From Lunularia cruciata (Eukaryota > Streptophyta > Marchantiopsida > Lunulariales > Lunulariaceae), in the NCBI GenBank assembly GCA_948567375.1, contig OX419760.1:1612001-1676000 (forward strand): DNA of 64,000 nucleotides, given 5' to 3'. The position numbers and the translations under genes are program-made. The notes beneath the pieces are model-generated. The model saw nothing but the letters and a program-made list of their open reading frames with translations, ran no database searches and was not told the origin of the DNA. Below are positions 9,331 through 22,110 of the stretch, one piece after another (position 1 is the stretch's first letter; every line of letters begins with the position of its first letter).

Positions 9331-12300
9331 ATTTCTTGCTCAACTCTCTTCTCATAATTTATGTCTTGTCTTTCTATTTCACTGTCTTGTTTCAGTTCCT
9401 TAGAAGGCCGATCTAGGATGTGCTTACGGCTCTGCCGTTTGTGGAGAGCATTTTGTTGATAGTGTTCATGCATAGGGAGTAGACTAAGTCGATGGGAGAA
9501 ACCGGGTCACCGGTTATGATTTGGAGCATTAGATGATGAGACCCACGCAGCCATTGGAGAGCAAGAGAACTGCCTTCCTTCCATTTTTGTCGCTGTTCGG
9601 AATAAGAATAGACAGTTTCGCCCTTGACATGTTACATTAATTTTTTGACAACTATTCATTCTGACCGTGCCCATTGAGCACGAGGGCATAGGCATAGTGC
9701 AACATGAGCAACATCTTCAATGATATGTGGTAAGATGCCAATATTTCAGCGTAGATTTGTAATCTAACAGGTTGAGCGAGAAGTAGTTAAGGGTCCAGCC
9801 ATCGACAAGAACTTATGCGGAGGGATGTACGTTTTCTCCTTAAAAGCAACTTATGTTTTAAAAGAAATAATTTATACATTTGGATAAATTGTATAGAACT
9901 GGAAAATCTCGGAGGTTATACGTGAACCAAGCTTCAACTTGAAAAGGAAAATCCAAGAAATTACCAGAAGACAGGGACTCGGGCTCTCCACATCTGGTTA
10001 ATTTTGAAGGCACTATATGCAGACGGAAATGGTTCCAAAATAGTTTTAAAACAAGAATTACAAACTCAAAATTATTTCATATAAAATGAGTCATCTCTTT
10101 TTTAAGCATATTATACTAAACATTTGCTATCACTAATCTTTTCATATTATCTTTAGACTATGAAAAAGCATAGGAAAGAACTGATTCGCAATAAGTATAT
10201 TATTTGAAAACTCCAAACGCTTATTAGTTGTGTCAACATTTTAATCAAGAGGTCAGTTTTAGCCAGACATTAATTTCAAAATTTACTGAATAATTTATAT
10301 GATAATAGCATTAGTGAGATTTTTAGATACAGTTCTATTAAATTTAAGAGAGTTCATGTTCTATTCTGATTTTTGTATTACAACTTATACAAAACGTCTT
10401 ACTATGCACAAAATGTTGCTCAAAGTTCTTCTTAAAATCTTTGAAATAACTTGTAATAATTTAAATTAAAAGTAGATATTAGTCAAACTTACAACAAAAT
10501 CACAACAAACTAATATTAAGAATGATAATTAACTTAGATTTGAAAAAAAGGTTAACACTAGAGAAATTTTGCATACATCATTTAGAATACATAATTATTA
10601 TTATATGCAAATAATTTTAAGATTAAAATAACAAATTAATATGTTAGAAAAAATTCAATAAAAAATATTTCAATTTTTAGTAGAATATCAGCATATAATA
10701 TTAATATATCATAAATATATAGTAATAATAAAATTGAAATTTTTATCTAGCATTTTTTTTTCTAATAGTGAGCTATGTGGGTCTAGCTATAGACAAAACA
10801 TATGTTCGGAGCTCCTATAGCAAACCAAATCATTATTTGCTTGAACTCCACATTTCTTACTTTAAAATTAATTTCTCACACCTCATAATTGAAATATATG
10901 TATGTTTTTGACAAAATGTTCCATCTATGAAAATTTCAATGACATGTATAGATAAGCATGATAAATTGGTCTATAATGACATACCTCTTGCACTTTAAAG
11001 TTCATTTCTCACTTCTCACACTCAAAAATATATGTATAGTTTGGAAAAATAAATTAAATCATGACATGCATAGGTAATCATGATACAAAAGCCTCAAATC
11101 ATTTATCCAAGACTGCAAAACTAAATCTTTTCACCCAAGATCTATCATATTAAAGTAGGGGGAGAACAAGTAACACATAATAGATATACTACCCCATGAC
11201 TCATAGGGAATTAATTTGAACTAACATTTTGAGCTAGTCCCGGTTTGGTGCACACATTTTACTCACTAGTTAATGAATATCTTAAAGAAGAGTGGTTTTA
11301 TTTTGAGAAAATCAGTATTCTATTATCTTATGGGTAAAACTATTTGAGCAAGATGTCATGGTGTGTGATGTGCTTTAGTTGGATGTTTATCAAAAGTTTG
11401 AATTTGGTTCTAAAGTTCCTGAAGACTAACCCATATTTACAAACTATAATAATAAAACTATAAAATTAAAAAATTTAAACTAACAAAATAAATTAAATGA
11501 GAGGTTTAGTTCAAATATAAAAAATGTGTCTACAACACTACTATTATTTTTTTATTTAGAAGTACTAAATTTACATATTAAAATATTTTTACAGATGTGT
11601 ACCAGTAATATAAAATAATAAATAGAGAAGAAGAGAATGAACTTTATAATTTTATTCCTTGCATTTGATTCTAATCTAAACTAGAGTTATGTTCACACCA
11701 TAAATAACTGGTCACTTTGGAAGTGAAATGATTTTATCTAATGTTCCTTGTGTTACGAATGCTTAGTGACTTTATTTGACTCCCTTATGTTTTCCTTTTC
11801 TAGAGAAGAGAGTTGGAAATATGTGTATGTAGTTTTTATTATTATTTCAATCAACTTAATTTTTCAATACTTACATAACATATTATATAAACTTGGATGA
11901 ATAACTATTTTCCACAAAGGTAATAAGAATGTATCATTAGTAGTCTTATTGATAGAAATTTTTAAGGTAAGAACTACTTCAATCATTCATGCAGAATATT
12001 TAAGTTGTACCCTATTGTAGTACAAGCTAAATCTATTTCAAAAACTAATAATTAATTATATTAATACATAAAAAATAAAATTTATTATATTTTAATTAAA
12101 TAGTTTTTTTTCAAAGAGAGTATTTGTAAGTAGATGAGTAAAAAGGCATTTTGATGAGGATTTTGGGATGAGATTGTACCATCCATTAAAGATCTTGGTA
12201 TATCTTCAAAGACATACTCTTTCTTCCATACTTTTTGCACCACATTTAACTCCCATACCCCAGTAGTGGGATAAGTTTAGGATCTATTAATTGGAAATAA

Positions 12301-12338
12301 TTGATCTTGCACTTACACTTACATATTTGGTTGTTTTG

Positions 12339-12956
12339 TGTAATACTATTAGCTAGATGGATTAGCTAGAGGTGAAAATTGGCTTGGTAATATCTTGAGG
12401 GATGCTACATATGATTGTCTAAGTAGATCAGATAGAAGTGTCACCAAAAGAATACTCCCACTAATAAGGCAAAGGCCAAAAACACACTAAAGACTTCAGA
12501 GCTAATATTGGAGGCCTAACTGATGAATTAGACCTCAAAAAATGAAACTTTTAATCCCCAAAGAAAAAATAATTTCCTTGTTTATCTTTTTGAGAGCTTT
12601 CCAATGATACCTCATCCATGTTGTTCTAAGCTTCCCATAGGAAGATTCCCCAAAGATTCCTTTGGTCAAACTTGTTTGACCAACCAAATAGGATAAGGAT
12701 TGACGACACCAATCCATGCAGTTAATCTAAGGGTGGAGCTTGCTGACATGTCATGCTTGGATAAGCAAAACACATTAAAGCTTTTTGTCTTGTGACAAAA
12801 TATATCTTAGAACTACCAATCCATGTATTTGGTATAAGGGTGTAGCTCCCTTTGAGTGGATCCTCTTTGCTATATAATAAAGACAAGGTATTTTTTTGGG
12901 GCATCAAAGTATTGGGGAATGAAGCCTTGTGTTTCTCCTATCCTTTTAACATTAAA
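12339..12956 (+). repeat. 5' LTR of copy C
   Basis: Begins TGTAATAC and ends ATTAAA, a mutated form of the family's ATTACA end, directly before the primer-binding site. It holds a single copy of the unit that is multiplied in copy A, and the family's TATATAATAAAG promoter-like segment near 12870. Confidence 0.8.
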
Positions 12957-13582
12957 ATGGTATTAGAGCAAGTATTTTAATCCAATTGAGTGGATCACAC
13001 CTCTTGGAGAAACATGAGCTCTCAGAATGAGTAATTTCAAGGGGAGAAAAATTAATATAATCAATAGATTGGGGGTTTTTAGAAAGAGGATGGGATGGAT
13101 GCTCTTGGATCACAATTTCTTGCACCTTGCTTTCTGTTCTTGAATCTATTCTACATCAAAATAATGTATATGAGAAAGTGAGAGTATATCCAGTTTATCA
13201 TTTTGGAGTGGAGTTCATGGACGTAGTAATGAATTTTCCAAACTTGGTGATTCTACTTGTGGTGATATATGATAGAGAGTGAAATTTGACAAATTTACAT
13301 TTTTTTGTGATGCAATGGATCTGAATATACCAAATTCTCTTCCTTTCAACATTGAGGTATAAATTCATTATATAGTTAGACCAAAAGTGATGTTGAGGGA
13401 TTTGTAGCCCACAATTTTGGTAAGGAATATTATCAATGATTGATAGCCTCTAAGGTCCCAATGGTAGTGTCCATTGTCCATGCTCTCTCTTGAGTGATCA
13501 TATTAACCGTCTATTGAAGTAGGAAGTAACGATTAAGCATTTTATGTCTGTATGAATCATGTAGCTATAGTTGTAGGATCTG

Positions 13583-14620
13583 ATGCAAGGAATGCAAAGG
13601 ATGTTGAATGGGTTTTGGGAGATCAAGATGACAATGAAAGCATTACAAAGTCAAGTATGTACCTTCAAGAATGATCATGTAATGCGAGAAGGAAAATCAT
13701 CCCAAAATCCAATAAAAATGGTTGGAGTACCTAGAGAGTCACTTACGCCAATGATATCAACTCCAATCAACAATGAAGCCACATTTTTACTACAAATGAA
13801 GAAGAAGTGCAACATCAAGCCTCACAAGAGCAACATTCTATGGAGTAGTGGAAAATTGGGTCTCAAGAATAAAGTGATACTTTTGATTATTCACAACTAA
13901 GATCAATGATATTCTACAAGTGTATTTGCATGTGGGTACTTGACCAATAAAGCCCTCACACGGTATGATGTTTGAGAATGATTAGTGCTGGCAAAAGGAA
14001 GAGATCACTTGGACAACAATGCAAGAAGAGCTATTGAAGAATTTCCAATATGTGGATTTTGTGCAGATGGCTCAAACCCAACTATGGAGATTGAAGCATA
14101 AGGTAAGAACAACATAGAAGAATACATGGAGGAATTTCTTGATTTGTAGGTTGAGATAACCAATATGAGCCCAATTCAATTTCTTTACAATTTCAATCAA
14201 GATTAAAAGAGCAAATTTTCCACGAGGTATAAAATCCTTGCACTATTTTTTAAGCCATTGTGTGTGCTCAAGGGATAGTGGGAGCACTTAGAGGAAGTGA
14301 AGTGATAGTCTCAACATAACACTATTAGGCTGAAATAATGCATTTGGTGGACCAATTCTTGTAAAATTGTGCAACAGTCAGTTTTGAGATCAAGGAGTAC
14401 AACTACTCCAAGGAGAACAAGGATAGGTCAAAGAAAGGAGAGATGGAGTACTTCAAGGAGAAAGGGCTTGAGCAGAACTACATTATTTTTTTAATTGTGG
14501 CAAAGTTGGGCACATATCCATTGATTGTCATGCTTGCCTTCCTAGAAGCCCTTGGCCTCCATTCATGCAAACAACTTGGAGAGACAAATCAAAGAGGAGG
14601 ATGCTAAAATTACATCATAA
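13583..14620 (+). pseudogene. gag of copy C (decayed)
   Basis: Encodes remnants of the capsid/nucleocapsid polyprotein. The first 105 codons are open and match gag of copy A (motifs IKMTMKALQSQV and SSQNP). Frameshifts and stops follow. A zinc knuckle survives near 14490-14550 as NCGKVGHISIDC, missing its first Cys in the visible frame. It is not translatable as one protein. Confidence 0.75.
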
Positions 14621-14719
14621 AACAAAGATTGCTTGTAAATGTACCCAAAACCTTAGTGGATCAATGGAGAGGAGAAAAAGCAAGGGGAGGAAGAGAAAAA
14701 GTGTGTAAAGGTTGAGGAA

Positions 14720-16040
14720 GACAAATGCACAATTGATTGTTGTAAATGGAGTCCTAAAAGGCAATCAAGTGATAGTATTGATAGACCTTGATCAATAGAG
14801 AATTTCTTGTCTCGCTTTGTTGCAATAAGGATGAAGATAGAGCTAGAGAAAGATGAGAATGTAAGTAGAGATTTATCTAATGGTCAGACAAAGAGGATTG
14901 ATCTTTACCTAGAAACATAGCACTCTCTATAGGAGCATATCAAGAAGAAATTGAGTATGAGTGATATGGTTAGCTCATTATGATATGATCTTAAGCATAT
15001 TGTGGATGGAGCACTACAGAGAAGTCCAAAGTGCAAAGAGAACTCCAAAGTGAAGAGATTGATGGACAAAATCATGAGAATTTGAAAGATATGGTCAATG
15101 AGTTCCAAGATGTCTTTTTTGATTTATTGTTAAGATTACCACAAAAAAAAGTAGATCATAAAATTGAAATACTTCTTAGGAAGATATCTCCTTGTAAGGT
15201 CCATATTGACTATCAACTCATGAGTTGGAGGATGTGTAATGTTTTTAGGACAAGAGAACCCTTGAGAAAACCCAAAAGAAGAAACACAAAGCTTCACACT
15301 CAAAACTCCAATGCTCCAAAGGAGCACCTTATCTTTATTATATAGCAAAGAGGATTCCCTCAAAGGAAGATGGGCCCTTGGACTAGATACATGGATTCGT
15401 AACATATCGATGAAATATACCCTTATATTAGTTACATGCATGTGTGACGTGTTGGTTTTGGCCCTATTTGGTTTGTCAAACAAGCTTAATTTGAGAGAAT
15501 CTTTAGAGAATCTACCTATAGGAATCTCATAATTGGATGGGTGAGATATTGTCGGAAAGCTCTAAATGAGACAAATAGGTGGGGAAAGAAGGATAAACTT
15601 TTCATCCTCAAGAATACTTGTACATTTTCAAAGTCTAATTCATCTATTTAGGCCTTTGAAATTGGCTCTAAAGTTTTTAGGTTATTTTTGGCCCTTGCAC
15701 TATTAGCAAAAGTACTCTTTGTGTGATATCTCTATCTGATCTACTTATTCTATCATGTATAAAATACTTCTAGATATTACTTGGCCAATTTCCACTTCTA
15801 GATAATATGTCTTGCTATTTGTATTACAAAATGCAAGGCTCAAATTGAGGATATGTTGCAAAACGGGTTTATCCAACCAAATGTATCACCATATGAGACT
15901 CTTATCTTGTTTATGAAGAAGAAGGTTGGTACAATGCACATATGCATTGATTACTAGGGCTAAATCAACAAACAATGAAGAGCAAATACATATCACCTTG
16001 CATGGATGACCTGTTTGATAAACTCAATAGGGCAAAACAC
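14720..16040 (+). pseudogene. pol fragment of copy C (protease and RT start), interrupted
   Basis: The protease segment near 14725-14935 keeps the IVVNG...VLIDLD pattern with a stop just after the active-site region. RT N-terminal sequence (DMVNEFQDVF, 15090-15120) runs to 15234, is cut by the nested solo LTR, and resumes at 15844 with an EDMLQNGFIQP-like motif to about 16040. Stops are present in both halves. Confidence 0.75.
15235..15838 (-). mobile_element. Solo LTR of the chromovirus family nested in copy C
   Basis: A 604-bp LTR in reverse orientation begins TGTAATG and ends GTATTACA on the plus strand, with no internal retroelement sequence attached. Flanking pentamers GGATG (15230-15234) and AAATG (15839-15843) are one change each from GAATG. 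GAATG is the sequence expected at this point of RT by comparison with copies A and B, so they are a mutated target-site duplication. The expected product is LTR-LTR recombination of a full element that had inserted into copy C. Confidence 0.85.
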
Positions 16041-18395
16041 TCGGCAAATACAAAGATGACTAATGTTGTTTTGTTACAAAGTTCTTTAGTTATTAACTAC
16101 CCTTTTTACAAAGTTCTTTTGTTATGGAACTACCTCTATTACAAGGTCTTTAGTTACAAACTATGAATGTCCATGAATACAAATTCCCATCAGTACTAAT
16201 GTCCATCAAGAAAAACTTCCATCATGATGCATTGCATGTTCCATCTATCATGCATTGCATGATAGAGCTGCCAAAGATCAGATTTTTGAGAGTGCCATGT
16301 TGGAGAATATGGATATGGGACTCAATCGTGACCTATCACCAACCCACACAATGGCCAATGGACAAATTGGCATGAAAAAACTATAGAAGGGTGTCCCTAC
16401 CTTACGAGAAATATCTTTCTCCTTTTTCCTTTTCAATTTCTTGAAGTTTTGTTGCATAAGCATCCATACCTACTGCTAGAAGGATTGGCTTTTGTCAATA
16501 GAGTGTGAAATGAAAAAAATTGTGTAAGAGAGTGTTAAGGATAGGGTAGTTTCTAGTACTCAAAGAATCAACAATGGCAATATAGACCATGAAGACATAT
16601 GATGAGTCAAGACAAAGGAAACTTGAAGAGACTGTTTGCAGACCTCTCAAACTTTCCAAGTGGAGCTTCTACAACAGATTGGATTATATATGGAGTAAAG
16701 AACTACAATTCTAGTTTTTAGATTGGAGTTGTATCTTGGATCTCCTGCTAGAGGAGATCCAAGATAAAAATCATATGAGCGGCAAAACCTTGAGAGGAAA
16801 TCTTGTTTTGTGGACAAAAATCCACTAGTAATGAGTGCTAGGAAAAGGGTGCCCCCCATTTGGCCAAATGTACGTGGACAGTTGTTGTCTAAGTAAGATT
16901 TTGAAAGCTAAAATCAAAGACTCATATACTGGTGGCAAGTCAACAAATAGATACATGATAGAGGATCTCAAGGATCCTACCTAATAATTCATCACTAAAA
17001 TGCTAATGAAGTTATTTAGGTGGAAATGAATGGCCTATGTAAACCTAAAAAAACAGTATTCTTATAACTAATACTTAGGGAAAACATATAAGCTAGGCCA
17101 AGATAATTAGAGAACAAGTCAGTGAAATATAGGACGATGTGGCAAAAGGGATATCTACAATTATATCTCCCTTCATTTTCCACTTCAATATAGGAATTGA
17201 ACCTCCTAAGGGAAGAAGTGAAGAAGAAATATTCCAATTATTTCCACCATCTAGCATATTTTTGTGGGCACCTAAACCATCCAAAAGAGATAACAAAACA
17301 TCATGAGGTAGATGAGGAGTTTGCTCATACAAAGAAGTTTGTACCAATTGAAGAACTGTACAATACAACAACTATTTGGAAGAAGATGCCATGTTTGATA
17401 CCCAAGGTTCAAGTTGAAAAGAACAAGAAATGATCCTATATGATAGAGGTATCTTCAGAAGGAAGTGGAAGCATAGGAGAAAACAAGGAGTACAACAGAA
17501 AGGATGATACAATGAACAAAGCAAACCATTCTTGAGCACAAATTGTAGACTAAAAGGAAGATGGCTACTTTGGAACAAAATGCAAAGTTTGATAATGATA
17601 ACTCCTTCACTTGTATTTCATCATAGGATGGATGAGGAGGTGAACATAGGAGACCAAAATGACAAAGCGCAATTATCCCAAAGAATAAACAATATGGACA
17701 TGGTAGTATCTTTGGAAAAGAGGAAAATGACAATAGAAGATGAATTGCAACTACAAGATGATGAATTTTTGACACTACAAATTGACTTGGATGAGGCTCA
17801 CAAAGTGGAAGATGAATTATGAGCACCTATTGACAAAGGAACAAAGGTAGAAATATGTACAAGAATTTGAAGAAGTTAATCGATCTTTGTATCCATGACC
17901 TTAACATGAGCCTCAAATAGTGAAAAGGAAAGGAATGCAAGCAATGAACAAAAGTACAAGATGAGTTGTCAAACTACTCCAAAGTGAAAAAATAAATCTA
18001 GAGAACAAATGGATTGGGCTGCTTGCAAAAATTGGGCATGTGACAACTCTCAACTTCCAAACCACTTGGAACACATTGCCAAGGATGAAGTATCTACAAA
18101 TATAGATTAGCATGCTGGAGAGGAAATTCTATATGAATGATCAACTCAAGGCATTGTCTATAAGTTGCAAAGCAACACTAACTCAAAATCTAAGAGGCAT
18201 AAACTAGAATTGCAAGAGAAGTTGAAAGATACTAGAAGGAATTTGTATTGCTTCTCCAACTATGTAAATGCAAAGGCAATTTGTTGCAAATGCTACCCGC
18301 TTGTGAATAGACAAGTAATAAGACTTTGTCTAAAATGACTCCAAGTCACCTCATAGTTAGGAAGGTTTTGTAGTCATAGTGCAAGACCCTCTATA
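16041..18395. other. Unassigned spacer between copies C and E
   Basis: Contains a triplicated short repeat (16074-16165). Otherwise it has only short unrecognised frames, the best being a plus-strand one at 17532-17822 rich in acidic and basic helix-forming residues (KRKMTIEDELQLQDDEF). This could be a remnant of a coiled-coil protein gene, but stops flank it and no family was recognised. Confidence 0.35.
16074..16165. repeat. Tandem repeat of about 33 bp, three imperfect copies
   Basis: Units begin at 16074, 16106 and 16139, each starting TTACAAAG or TTACAAGG and continuing with a TTCTTT-GTTAT-AACTA-like pattern. The array lies just past the truncation point of copy C. Confidence 0.6.
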
Positions 18396-18400
18396 CCTAT

Positions 18401-18998
18401 TGTAATATTCCAAGGACAAGAGAAACCCCAAGAAAATACACAAGAAACACAAGGCTTCATCTCTCAATACTTGGATGCTCCAAAGGAGCACCTTGTCTTT
18501 ATTATATAACAAAGAGGATCCACTCAAAGGGAGCTCTACCCTTGGATCAAATACACGGATTGCTGCCAAGTCAGTGAGCTTTATCTTTAAATTATTTGTA
18601 TGGATTGGTGACATGTTGATCCTTGTCCTATTTGGTTGGCCAAACAAGTTTGACTAGAGAGAATCTTTAAGAGAATATTCTTATAGGAAACTCAAAATAG
18701 CATGGATGAGGTACCATTGGAAAGCTATTGATAAGATGAAAAAGGAGGGAGGGGGGGGGGGGTTAAAGCAATGTCTTCTCACTCAAAGAGGAAGGAATAT
18801 TTTATTTTTATTCATCTATTTAGGCCTCCAAAGTTGGCTCTGAAGTTTTTGGAGTGTTTTCAACCTCTGCCCTAGTAGTCAAAGTACTCTTTTTGTGACA
18901 CTTCTTTTTGATTTACCTACACCATCATATATAATACCCCTCAAGATATTACTAAACCAATTTTCACCTCTAGATAATATCCAGTTAATGGTATTACA
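18401..18998 (-). repeat. 3' LTR of copy E
   Basis: 598 bp, TGTAATATTCC to GGTATTACA on the plus strand. It contains a run of 12 or more G at about 18750-18763, the complement of the C tract seen in other LTRs of this family. The TATATAATAAAG-like promoter segment is near 18503-18515 in reverse. Confidence 0.85.
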
Positions 18999-19011
18999 AA
19001 CCTCTCTTCTT

Positions 19012-20340
19012 TTAAGATATAATGTCCTTGTTGCAAAGCTGTTGCTCACAAGATTGCACTAACACTAGTGCATTGGTCAAGTTAGCTATTGGCTCCCATG
19101 TTGCCCCATACAATAGAAATATTTTCCAATGTATGAGATATTCCACATGCAGATGGTTGGTACCATATATGCATTTGTGGAGAATGTGTTTACCTTTGTA
19201 TTCCGTTGTGCCATGAATGAGTGTTGGACAAGGTCTACCTTCTTGTATGGAAGGAAAGTGTGGCAGTTGGGATGCATATCTGCATACTAAGGAAACATGG
19301 AACATTGGATGGATCTTCATGTATGAAGTTAGGTGGAGGTGATATGCCATTGTGCCAAATTGACAAAGGATAGGAAAAGGCCTAATTGAACAAGGTTTGA
19401 GCTTACAAGGGCCAACTAACATGATGCTGGTTGTGGGCAGCCACATGTGATCTCCAATGCTGAGCTTTATGTGCTTGCAATATGCATCTACATATTGTTT
19501 GTATCAATTTTGGGTGATTTGTAACCTATGGTTGGCATTCTCCATACTTGTCAGATTCTAGAAACAAAAGTGTTGACATCATACAACTTTTATAGCCATT
19601 GAGCAGATCTTTACCAAGCTTGAAGATGTGAAAGAGTCTTCTCTATACATGAGGAAGAATAGTACGACTTGTGTAGGTGCATTCATTGAATTATTGTATG
19701 CAAAGTCTACCAATGGAAGTAAGGTGTCCCACCTTTCTTGCTCTTCTAAGATGAAGCTCCATAGTATGTTCTCTATTATGCAATTGGCCTACTCTACTTG
19801 TCCATAAGTTTGTGAATGGTACGGTATGGACATGGCAAGTTTGGTTTTGAAGGTGCCAAAAAGTGTTCTCCAAAATAAACTAGTGAATTGAGTGCCCCAA
19901 TCTATGATGAGCATTTGAGACAAATCATGGTGAGAAAATACTATAGCTAAGTACAATTGAGCTAATTGTGAAGCAATCAAATCTGGTCATAAGACACACA
20001 TGAATGATTTGGTTGAGTTGTTCTATAAAGAATACAATGGAGTCAAACCCAGAGGTGGTTATGGGCAATTTCACAAACCAGATCTATGATGACATGCTCC
20101 CAACATTTAGTAGGAGTAGAAAAGGGTTGAAGGATTCTTATGAGAGCTAGATTGGAGGCTTTATTTTGTTAACAAAGTAGATAGTTGCAAGTGTACTCCA
20201 TCACATCATTGCTTATCTTGGATCAATAATAATAGCATTTGATTGCATTTAAGGTCTTGTCTCCTCAAACATGACCTACAATGGAAAAATCCTGACACTA
20301 GGATGATAGTCCTTAGGTCAAGTGCATCCGGGATCCATAA
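19012..20340 (-). pseudogene. Integrase and chromodomain region of copy E (decayed)
   Basis: The 19446-19012 frame matches the integrase C-terminus and chromodomain of copy A: MKIHPMFHVSL, then EYLIHWKIF and LYGATWEPIANLTNALV. Upstream minus-strand pieces (19980-19691) match the integrase core, including LIIDWGTQFTSLFW and AMSIPYHSQTYGQVE. Stops and frameshifts separate the pieces. Confidence 0.8.
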
Positions 20341-20439
20341 CTTGCCATCATGAAAGGTGAGTCCTTGGGTATTGGTTACGCCTTCGGATTGTAAAGCTCC
20401 TACAATCTATATGTCAATCTTTGTAGCAATAAGAATCCT

Positions 20440-21760
20440 TGACCAGAATTAGGGTTCATCTTGACCTCTTCCACCATATTTTTTGCTACAGGCATTTGGG
20501 TCAATGCATCTGCAAGTTGCCTCTTGCTTTTTTAATATGTGATTGTCATGTTGAACCATTGTCTCCACTTTGTCCGACAAAGTTTTCAACAGGTTAGATC
20601 TTTTTGCATCTCTAGGTAGACTAGAGATTTGTGGTTTGTATCCACTACTAATGTCTTCTTGCCAAGATAATGCTTCCAATGCTTGTTGTAAGGACAATAG
20701 CCAACTCTTTTTGTTTGGTGGTGTGATAGTTACACTTTGCCAATAATAGCTTGCAAGAGAAATATCCAACTAGGTGACATACATCATTCCATTCCTATTG
20801 TATGATTGATCTTATCATGGCTCTTGATGCATCTGTAGCTAGCTTGATTGGATAGTTTGAGTTATACCTTTTTAAGATTGGTGCATGTAATAATGCATCT
20901 TTCAATTCCTAAAAGGCCAATTCTTGTGGAGTTTTATACATCCATTCCTTTCCCTTACCAAGTAGTGTCATTAAAGGTAGTGCAACCTTGGAGAAATCCT
21001 TAACAAATCAATGATAGAATCCCATCAATCCCAAGAAACTCTTGAGTTGAGTTTGATCTTTTAGAGCACCTTATTCTAAATGACCTTTAATTTATCTATT
21101 GACACTTAGATACCACTTGCACTTACTCTTTGTCCCAAGTAATTGACTTCAAACTTGCCAAACTCACACTTTGAGACTTTGGCATACAACTTGTTTTGTT
21201 GCAAAATCTGGAAGACTTTTTGCAGATGTTGCTTCTGCTCCTTCATTATCCTATTGTAGACTAAGATGTCATCAAGGAAAATGATGACTTATCCAAGTAA
21301 GGATGAAATATACCATTCATCAAACTCATGAAAGTGGCTACTTTGTTGGTGAGGCCAAACTATATCACTAGGTACTCAAAGTGACCATACCTTATTCAAA
21401 ATGTAGTTTTGTGTGTGTCTTCTTCCATGATTGTAATTTGGTTATAACTACTCTATAGATCAAGTTTAGTGAATTATTTTGACCTATTGAGTTTATAAAA
21501 TAGGTCATCCATGTGAGATAATAGGCATTTTTCTTCCTCACTTTTTGATTTAGTCTTGACCTTGGTAGTCATTGCACATGCACATTATACCATCCTTCTC
21601 CTTTGAAACAAGATAAGAGTCCCATATGTTGATACAGTGCGTTAGATAAATCCTTTTTACAACATATCCTTGATTTGAGCCTTGCACTCCTCCAACTCAT
21701 GAGGTGATAGTCAATATGAGGCCTTACTAGGAAGTGTCTTCTAAGAAAGTATCTCAATTT
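20440..21760 (-). pseudogene. Reverse transcriptase and RNase H of copy E (decayed)
   Basis: Minus-strand fragments align with RT and RNase H of copy A. The 21757-21569 frame includes the sequence HIDYHLMSWR, near the RT start. The region around 21230-21300 corresponds to the FLDDILV active-site segment, and 20770-20449 corresponds to RNase H. Multiple stops and indels are present. Confidence 0.72.
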
Positions 21761-22110
21761 TATGATCTACTCTCCTTTTTGGTAGTAATCTTGAGGGTAA
21801 ATAATCAAGAAAGCTATCTTGAAACTAATTGACCACATCTTTCTAATTCTCAAGAATTTGTCTATCAAATTGTGCACTCTGGATTCTCTTACTAGAACCA
21901 TGAAACATCTATTTATATTATCAATAACTGTTGTCCTTATGACATAGTGAGGCAATTCTTGCCTTTGCAATCTTTCTCTATCTCCAATGATCTTCCTTTG
22001 GCTAATTCAAGCTATTTTCTTTCTCCAATTGACCATGGGATTGTTGTGCTCCATCCATAGTATGCTTAAATCACATCATAACAAACTAAAATGATCATTT
22101 GTCACTCAAT

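Larger units (their letters stand above)
7690..12338. other. AT-rich intergenic spacer
   Basis: About 4.6 kb of mostly very AT-rich DNA, especially 10000-12100, without a supported gene. It includes the GATAACCATAGAT repeats (8640-8815) and a GC-rich patch (9110-9330). The remainder shows no recognised domain, RNA gene or long repeat. Confidence 0.5.
12339..16040 (+). mobile_element. Ty3/gypsy chromovirus copy C, 3'-truncated
   Basis: A plus-strand member of the chromovirus family described under copy A. Visible in order are the 5' LTR (12339-12956), a primer-binding site like TGGTATTAGAGC (12958-12969), a pre-gag leader, gag (about 13583-14620) with a zinc knuckle, protease, and the start of reverse transcriptase. 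The RT is interrupted at 15235 by a solo LTR of the same family in the opposite orientation and resumes at 15839. Similarity stops at about 16040, in the RT motif region after MDDLFDKLNRA. RNase H, integrase, chromodomain and 3' LTR are missing. Many stops and frameshifts are present. Confidence 0.85.

Noticed and set aside
17197-17822. Host gene with coiled coil
   Set aside because: Two short plus-strand frames are helix-rich, but no family, splice model or promoter could be supported, so it is only noted under the spacer.
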